Part shown: positions 7,306 through 11,144 of the stretch, piece after piece | Numbering within the stretch: position 1 is the first letter of the stretch | How the letters are laid out: every line of letters begins with the position of its first letter | Assembly: GCA_014239625.1 (NCBI GenBank) | Contig: JAAZYN010000062.1 | Coordinates: forward strand, 1-11,144 | Source: Myxococcales bacterium | Lineage (GTDB): Bacteria > Myxococcota_A > UBA9042 > PHBI01 > JAAZYN01 | Direction: 5' to 3' | Length of the DNA: 11,144 nt | Notes under the pieces: model-generated | Told to the model about the DNA's origin: nothing | The model's input: only the letters and a program-made list of their open reading frames with translations | Database searches by the model: none | Position numbers and translations under genes: made by a program

Positions 7306-7737
7306 GTGAGTGTCCTTCGTTGTTGTGTACAAGCCGCCGTAGTGACCGCGCTCATCGCGTGCGGCGGCAAGCAAATCCCCGCCCCAGTGGACGTCGCGGC
7401 GCCACCGCCGGAGGCGACGACGACGGCGTCGGGGCTCGCGTACGTCGTTGTCGTCGAGGGCACCGGCGACACCAACCCCGGCCCCAGCTCGGTGGTGCGC
7501 GTCCACTACACCGGATGGACCACGGACGGGGAGATGTTCGACAGCTCGGTGGCTCGCGGCGAGCCCGCGCAGTTTCCGCTGAACGGGGTCATCGCCGGCT
7601 GGACAGAGGGGCTGCAGCTGATGGTCGTAGGCCAGAAAAACCGCTTCTGGATCCCCGAAAAGCTAGCGTACAAAGGCGCTGAGGGCCCCCCAAAGGGCAC
7701 GCTCGTGTTCGACGTGGAGCTGCTCGCTTTGCCGTGA
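7306..7737 (+). CDS. FKBP-type peptidyl-prolyl cis-trans isomerase, lipoprotein
   Basis: The product has 143 residues from GTG 7306. FKBP domains catalyse cis-trans isomerisation of Xaa-Pro bonds and act as folding helpers. Residues 1-19 are a short lipoprotein signal with lipobox LIAC (Cys19), so the enzyme should be tethered to a membrane outside the cytoplasm. A Pro/Ala linker (25-41) leads to one FKBP domain (about 42-143). Residues matching the FKBP12 active site are all present: Tyr68 in VHYTG, Phe78-Asp79 in MFDSS, Val95-Ile96, Trp99, Tyr122 and Phe135. With no helical dimerisation domain it is a minimal FKBP, unlike the longer FkpA/Mip forms. It follows the TPR gene in a likely operon and converges on the lipase gene seven bases on. 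A periplasmic or surface folding role is inferred, perhaps for neighbouring Cys- and Pro-containing exported proteins. Confidence 0.9.
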   Translation: MSVLRCCVQAAVVTALIACGGKQIPAPVDVAAPPPEATTTASGLAYVVVVEGTGDTNPGPSSVVRVHYTGWTTDGEMFDSSVARGEPAQFPLNGVIAGWTEGLQLMVVGQKNRFWIPEKLAYKGAEGPPKGTLVFDVELLALP

Positions 7738-7755
7738 GCGCCGGTCAGCCGGCGC
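7738..7755. terminator. GC hairpin between convergent FKBP and lipase genes
   Basis: A perfect 7-bp stem GCGCCGG / CCGGCGC encloses the four bases TCAG. It starts right after the FKBP stop, and its loop contains the lipase stop codon. The position suits a shared bidirectional terminator for the convergent genes, but neither side has a T run, so it may act only as an RNA-stabilising or Rho-associated structure. Confidence 0.4.
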
Positions 7756-9154
7756 CAGCGCTGTCGAGCGCCGCCGTGAGGTTGGCCTCGTGGCGCGCGA
7801 GACATCGCGTGACCCTGGTCGACTCCCTGATCATGGCCACCCTTGGCCAGGTCGCCTTCTGTCCTTCCCGCACGAACCAGGCGAGGTCCCGCTCGGACGG
7901 GTTCTTGATGAGCTTGGTGTAGGCCCGCACGTCGAAGTCGGGGTAGATGTCGATGTCGCCTCGATAATCCTGCTGCACGAGCGCATGCACCAGCTCGATG
8001 CCTGTCGCCAGCGACGACCTGCCCGCGAGGCGCCGCGCCAGCGCCAACGCAGTGAGGCCCTGGGCCCGAGCAGAGCCGGCGACGACGTCGCTGACCAACC
8101 GGGTCAGGCCGCTCCCGCGAGCGGCCATCAGCGGAAGGATATGGGGCTGGGTCTGGCTGACGATGAAATGGTTGACGTTGTGCAACCTGCTCACCCGGCC
8201 CGTGGGAAGATCCGCGCCGAAGCTGCCGTCGATCCACTTCTCCCCGTTCACGTAGGGGCGCTCGCTCCGGTCGAGGCCGAGCTGCGTCAACGCGACCGGC
8301 GGAAAGAGACCCGGGACCGCGGAGCTCGCCAACGCGGCTCGTGGGACCCAGACGTCGGGGGCGGTCAGGTGGCTCAGGATGCGCGGCTTCTGACGACGCC
8401 GCGTGGGCATCAACGAGATATTTAGCACCCGCCCGGAGCGCGCGTGGGCCTCGGCGAAGGTATACTCGCCGCAGTTTTGGCGAATGGTCGCCAACAGATG
8501 GTCCGGACTCATCAACGAGCGAGCCCGCCACGCGGCGGTGACAGGCCGCCAGCGGAGGCCCGCGCGCTCGATGTCCGGGACCTCCGGCTGCAGCAGCTCG
8601 TCGAGCTCGGACGGTGTGCGCCCGCAGATCCCGGCAGCCACCATAGCGCCCATGGACGACCCCACGATGACCGTGGGGATGAGGTCCACCGACCACAGCG
8701 CGCGCGCCACGCCCAGGTGGTAGAAGCCCAACGTGGCGCCACCGCTGAGGAGCAGCGCAGACCGGCCGAGGTTCCGTGCGGCCGCGCGGACGGCGCCCAG
8801 CTTTCGTGCGAGAGGCCAGCGCGGGTCATCGGTGGTCGCGACCGCGTCGATCGCGGCCTCAGCCGCGTCGAGCCACCGCCCGATGAGGTGCTTGGTCCCG
8901 CCGTGTGCGGTGCGGTGAAGGGACGGCGCGAGGACATCGTTGAGGTTGCGGTGAAGGCTCTCATTGAGTCGCTCGACGAGCTCCGAGAGCCGCCCCTCCT
9001 TGGCCAGCTGGGGCAACGTCCGCAGGTCCTCGACCAGGGCGCTGGCGTCGTAGTGCTCGCTGCGATCGTCGGCGCGCCACGAGTCCAGCGCCAGCAGGGT
9101 GTCCAGCTCTTCGGCGGCGGATTGCCAGGACGCGTGAGTGCGCGCCTCGGACAT
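7745..9154 (-). CDS. DUF3336 + patatin-like phospholipase/lipase
   Basis: The product has 469 residues from ATG 9154. The N-terminal part (about 8-110) matches DUF3336, with Trp-, Leu- and Tyr-Asp-containing helices and RNLNDV. The patatin domain (about 130-320) has the whole catalytic set: oxyanion loop GGATLG (138-143), nucleophile Ser167 in GSSMG, and Asp309 in DGS, a Ser-Asp dyad. AVPGLFPPV (279-287) is typical of the subfamily that includes yeast Tgl3/4/5 and plant SDP1 triacylglycerol lipases. Hydrolysis of acyl esters in phospholipid or storage lipid is likely; the substrate cannot be read from sequence. No signal peptide is visible. The frame stays open upstream to ATG 9367, but those 71 residues are Arg-rich, lie before the domain and overlap the previous gene. 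No strong ribosome site precedes 9154, so the start is less certain than the function. Confidence 0.85.
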   Translation of the reverse strand: MSEARTHASWQSAAEELDTLLALDSWRADDRSEHYDASALVEDLRTLPQLAKEGRLSELVERLNESLHRNLNDVLAPSLHRTAHGGTKHLIGRWLDAAEAAIDAVATTDDPRWPLARKLGAVRAAARNLGRSALLLSGGATLGFYHLGVARALWSVDLIPTVIVGSSMGAMVAAGICGRTPSELDELLQPEVPDIERAGLRWRPVTAAWRARSLMSPDHLLATIRQNCGEYTFAEAHARSGRVLNISLMPTRRRQKPRILSHLTAPDVWVPRAALASSAVPGLFPPVALTQLGLDRSERPYVNGEKWIDGSFGADLPTGRVSRLHNVNHFIVSQTQPHILPLMAARGSGLTRLVSDVVAGSARAQGLTALALARRLAGRSSLATGIELVHALVQQDYRGDIDIYPDFDVRAYTKLIKNPSERDLAWFVREGQKATWPRVAMIRESTRVTRCLARHEANLTAALDSAGAG

Positions 9155-9312
9155 GGCCCGTTTACAGCTTCTTATGGCGTTGCGACGACTCGGCACACCC
9201 AGCCATGTATCAGGGACCCGGGCCGCCGCAAAGGACGACCGCACCGAGCGCTTGCGGCGCGACGCCCCACGGCGTGCGCGCCGGGACGCCCGGCGAGCTG
9301 ACGCGAGCTGCG
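9155..9312 (-). other. Gap between solenoid lipoprotein and lipase genes
   Basis: These 158 bases hold the tandem GC hairpins and a -10-like ATACAT (minus strand, about 9210-9205). An imperfect -35-like TTGCGG lies upstream with a short 15-base spacer. The two genes share a strand, but the gap and hairpins leave open whether they form an operon. Confidence 0.35.
9262..9295 (-). terminator. Tandem GC hairpins after the solenoid lipoprotein gene
   Basis: Two inverted repeats lie 18-50 bases past the stop at 9313: CGCCGGG-ACG-CCCGGCG (9279-9295, 7-bp stem) and ACGCC-CCAC-GGCGT (9262-9275, 5-bp stem). There is no T run. They may end or attenuate transcription before the lipase gene, or simply protect the mRNA 3' end. 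Confidence 0.3.
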
Positions 9313-10911
9313 TTACTGCAGGGAGCACTGGGCGAGCGGCGCGTTGTCTTTGAACGCCGACCAGCACTGCGAGTTGCTCTCATCCAGGGCCCCGGTGAGC
9401 TGCGCCTTCAGGTCGGTACAGACCGCCAGCGTCGGGTTCCAGCTGACGCTCACGGCGTGCCCGATGAAACCCAGCGCGCCGACGTCCAAGCTATGCAGAG
9501 ACGGATGGAGCTCGATGGTCAACACATGATCCACCGCCGCCAGCTCGGGAAAGGTGATGGAGGCCACGTCATCGTTGCCACGAAGCCACACGCTCTCAGT
9601 GACCAGCTCGAGCTCTGGCAGGAAGTCGATGGCGTCCAGGCCATGGCAGCCCTCGACCGCGAGGTAGCCGAGCTCGCTGACGGGCCCCAACCAGATCCCC
9701 GCCAGGTCGCTCAGGCCAATGAGCTGAAGGCGTGCCAGTTCGTGGAGCGCGTGCATGTCCAACGTCGCCAGCTCCGGCTCGTCGGAGACGAGGATGGAGT
9801 CGGCCGTGTGCAGCGCCGGGAGATCGAGTGAGATGAGGCCTGAGTTGTGTGCGATCTCCACCCGACCGATGGTCTCCAGGCCGGTGAGGGTGACCAGCTC
9901 GAGGGCGGCGTTGTCTTGAATCTCGAGCGAGCCGAGGGCGGTGAGCGCGGTGTTGACGAACACCTCGAGGCCGTCATTGTGCTCCAGCCGAAGGGCACCT
10001 GGTATCGACGTGAGCAGCGGCATGTGCACCGCTGTCAGCTGCGGGTGCCACATGATCTCCACCGCCCCGCCGACCGTGGTGAGCGCGTCGAGGCCCAGAA
10101 CGACCAGCCGCTCATGGTCCCGTATGGACAGGTCACCACCTACGAAGTGAAGGGACGCGAAATCGAGACGCCTCAGATAGTGGGCGCCGTAAACATTCAG
10201 GTCGCCGCCCACGGCTTGCAGTGAATCGACCCAGATGTGGGTGAGGTTCTGATTGCAGGTCGCCCGAATCTCAAAGCTCTCGTTCACGCTGCGGAGCTGG
10301 CCCAGGTCGATCTCCTGCATGGGCCCGTTACAGATGAGATCGATGAACACCTCGCCACCGACCCGCTCCAGCGCCGGCAACAACAAGTGCGTCATCTGCG
10401 GCACGATCCAGACGTCGATCGAGCCATCGACTGTCTCCAGGCTGGGCAGCTCGAGCGTCCGGAGACCGTGCACGTACTTGACAGTGAGCCCTCCACCAAG
10501 GTGCCGCAGGCCGCTGAACCCCTCGGCCGATAGCAGGGCTGAGCCAGACTCGACCTCCAACCTCCCGGTAACCGTCCGAAGCTGCTCGAGGCCCTGCGTT
10601 GACCCGAGCCCGCCGCCTAGGACCAGCGCCCCCTCCAGCCTGTGGCACCCGTCAAGCGCCGCGATATCAGCGGGGCCATCCAGCCGGCGGTCGCCGAAGC
10701 AGATCTGCTCTTGAGGGCCAAGCGGCTCGCGCGTCGCCGGCGCCGGCTGGTGCTCGTGGACGGCGTCAGCGCTGATGACCAACGGCGCTGCAGACGCAGC
10801 CTGCTCGTACTGCGGGGCCTCCGCCTGCGGCAGCTGACAACCCGCGGGCAAGATTCCGGCGAGCAACAGGGAGATAGATAAACGGATGCGTCGTCGCGAG
10901 CGCGGGAACAT
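9313..10911 (-). CDS. Lipoprotein with ~17 receptor-L-domain-like solenoid repeats
   Basis: The product has 532 residues from ATG 10911. The signal has an Arg-rich start (RSRRRIR), a hydrophobic core and lipobox LPAGC, with Cys25 lipidated. A Pro/Ala/Gln-rich linker (26-66) leads to CFGDRR (Cys71) and DGCHRLEG (Cys89), which look like an N-terminal cap. From about 94 to 497 the chain repeats every ~23 residues on the pattern G-x-Leu-x-Ile, then Leu-x-x-Leu-x-Leu-x-x-Leu-x-x-Val-Gly, giving about 17 rungs. This resembles receptor L domains and fungal Ecm33-type proteins, which form right-handed beta solenoids for binding. Cys194 and Cys219 occupy the same place in successive rungs and could form a stacked disulfide. 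Cys498, 516 and 529 end the protein, probably as a C-cap. No enzyme motif is seen; surface binding or recognition is inferred. An in-frame ATG at 10986 would bury the signal. Confidence 0.85.
   Translation of the reverse strand: MFPRSRRRIRLSISLLLAGILPAGCQLPQAEAPQYEQAASAAPLVISADAVHEHQPAPATREPLGPQEQICFGDRRLDGPADIAALDGCHRLEGALVLGGGLGSTQGLEQLRTVTGRLEVESGSALLSAEGFSGLRHLGGGLTVKYVHGLRTLELPSLETVDGSIDVWIVPQMTHLLLPALERVGGEVFIDLICNGPMQEIDLGQLRSVNESFEIRATCNQNLTHIWVDSLQAVGGDLNVYGAHYLRRLDFASLHFVGGDLSIRDHERLVVLGLDALTTVGGAVEIMWHPQLTAVHMPLLTSIPGALRLEHNDGLEVFVNTALTALGSLEIQDNAALELVTLTGLETIGRVEIAHNSGLISLDLPALHTADSILVSDEPELATLDMHALHELARLQLIGLSDLAGIWLGPVSELGYLAVEGCHGLDAIDFLPELELVTESVWLRGNDDVASITFPELAAVDHVLTIELHPSLHSLDVGALGFIGHAVSVSWNPTLAVCTDLKAQLTGALDESNSQCWSAFKDNAPLAQCSLQ
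9421..10632 (-). repeat. Solenoid repeat region of the lipoprotein
   Basis: The protein repeats of about 23 residues cover roughly codons 94-497 of the gene. They are divergent at both protein and DNA level, so they look old and structurally conserved rather than recently duplicated. Confidence 0.7.
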
Positions 10912-11144
10912 GGTGCCTCCGAATGGCGCGGTGTCGATGATTGGGACCTTGGGTCCAAGGAGACCCACCAGCCGCCCCCAGGACAATTGAAACGTTTGCC
11001 GTTCACTAGGTCCCGGCGGTCAACAATGAGCCCGAGCGCCTCCAGGCAAGCGCGGCCGAACCCCGAGGGGCCACCCCTCAGCCCCCTCCCAGACCCGTGC
11101 GCCGGTGTCTGGTGGCACGGCGAGCCAGGCCAGGGAGGCGCCGC
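10912..11144. other. Leader and right-edge intergenic region
   Basis: No gene is seen in these 233 bases. They hold the ribosome site of the solenoid gene and an inverted repeat CCTTGG-GT-CCAAGG (10947-10960) 36 bases before its start. Near the edge are GAGGGG-CCA-CCCCTC (11065-11079) and CCAGAC / GTCTGG with a 12-base loop (11089-11112). The last two could be the 3' end of a gene outside the window. TTGACC on the minus strand near 11022 has no good -10 partner, so no promoter is called. Confidence 0.4.
10916..10920 (-). promoter_or_regulatory. Ribosome binding site for the solenoid lipoprotein
   Basis: GGAGG lies four bases before ATG 10911 on the minus strand, a slightly short but usable spacing. 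It supports this start over the in-frame ATG at 10986. The word GGAGGCACC also precedes the VWA lipoprotein gene. Confidence 0.6.

Noticed and set aside
9155..9367. A 71-residue N-terminal extension of the lipase
   Set aside because: It is Arg-rich and low in complexity, overlaps the previous gene by 55 bases, and lies before the start of the DUF3336 domain.
10912..10986. A 25-residue N-terminal extension of the solenoid lipoprotein
   Set aside because: It would place the lipoprotein signal internally; ATG 10911 has GGAGG and begins directly with the Arg-rich signal region.
1..11144. CRISPR arrays, tRNA/rRNA genes, insertion sequences, toxin-antitoxin pairs
   Set aside because: I saw no direct repeats with regular spacers, no tRNA-like T-arm in the gaps, no transposase or integrase motifs with terminal repeats, and no small overlapping gene pairs.

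Overview
The window is GC-rich DNA that most resembles a myxobacterium (phylum Myxococcota). The evidence is the concentration of secreted, calcium-loop-rich proteins, a C-terminal signal of the MYXO-CTERM type (Gly-Cys, hydrophobic helix, Arg-Arg-Arg), several lipoproteins, and a very long TPR protein. I cannot name a genus; a Nannocystis/Plesiocystis-like lineage is only a guess. I saw no tRNA, rRNA, transposase, integrase or CRISPR array.

Layout. (1) 1-1287, minus strand: the N-terminal 429 codons of a von Willebrand factor A (VWA) lipoprotein that runs off the left edge. It has a complete MIDAS metal site and a cysteine/aspartate-rich insert. (2) 1382-1414: an intrinsic terminator pointing leftward. 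(3) 1447-2820, minus: a secreted protein with a thrombospondin-type-3 Asp/Cys repeat rod, a beta-sandwich domain and a MYXO-CTERM-like tail. Its leader carries an uninterrupted 11-base homopolymer. (4) 2821-3539: non-coding, holding a candidate promoter for gene 3 and several small hairpins. (5) 3540-7253, plus: a 1237-residue TPR-rich protein with an unrecognised N-terminal beta-rich domain, followed 52 bases later by (6) 7306-7737, plus: a small FKBP-type prolyl isomerase lipoprotein. (7) 7745-9154, minus: a DUF3336 + patatin-type lipase, convergent with the FKBP gene. (8) 9313-10911, minus: a lipoprotein made of about 17 beta-solenoid repeats resembling receptor L domains. (9) 10912-11144: its leader plus hairpins at the right edge.

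Four of the six genes encode exported, envelope-anchored products (three lipoproteins, one MYXO-CTERM-type protein). The other two are an apparently cytoplasmic TPR scaffold and a lipid hydrolase. The simplest reading is a region for cell-surface structure or adhesion and envelope upkeep. No catalytic pathway links the genes, so a joint function is inference. I found no clear defence, mobile or biosynthetic system. The points most worth a second look are the homopolymer ahead of the surface-protein gene, the interrupted VWA domain, the stacked-cysteine solenoid lipoprotein, the uncharacterised N-terminal domain of the TPR protein, and the eukaryote-like patatin lipase.
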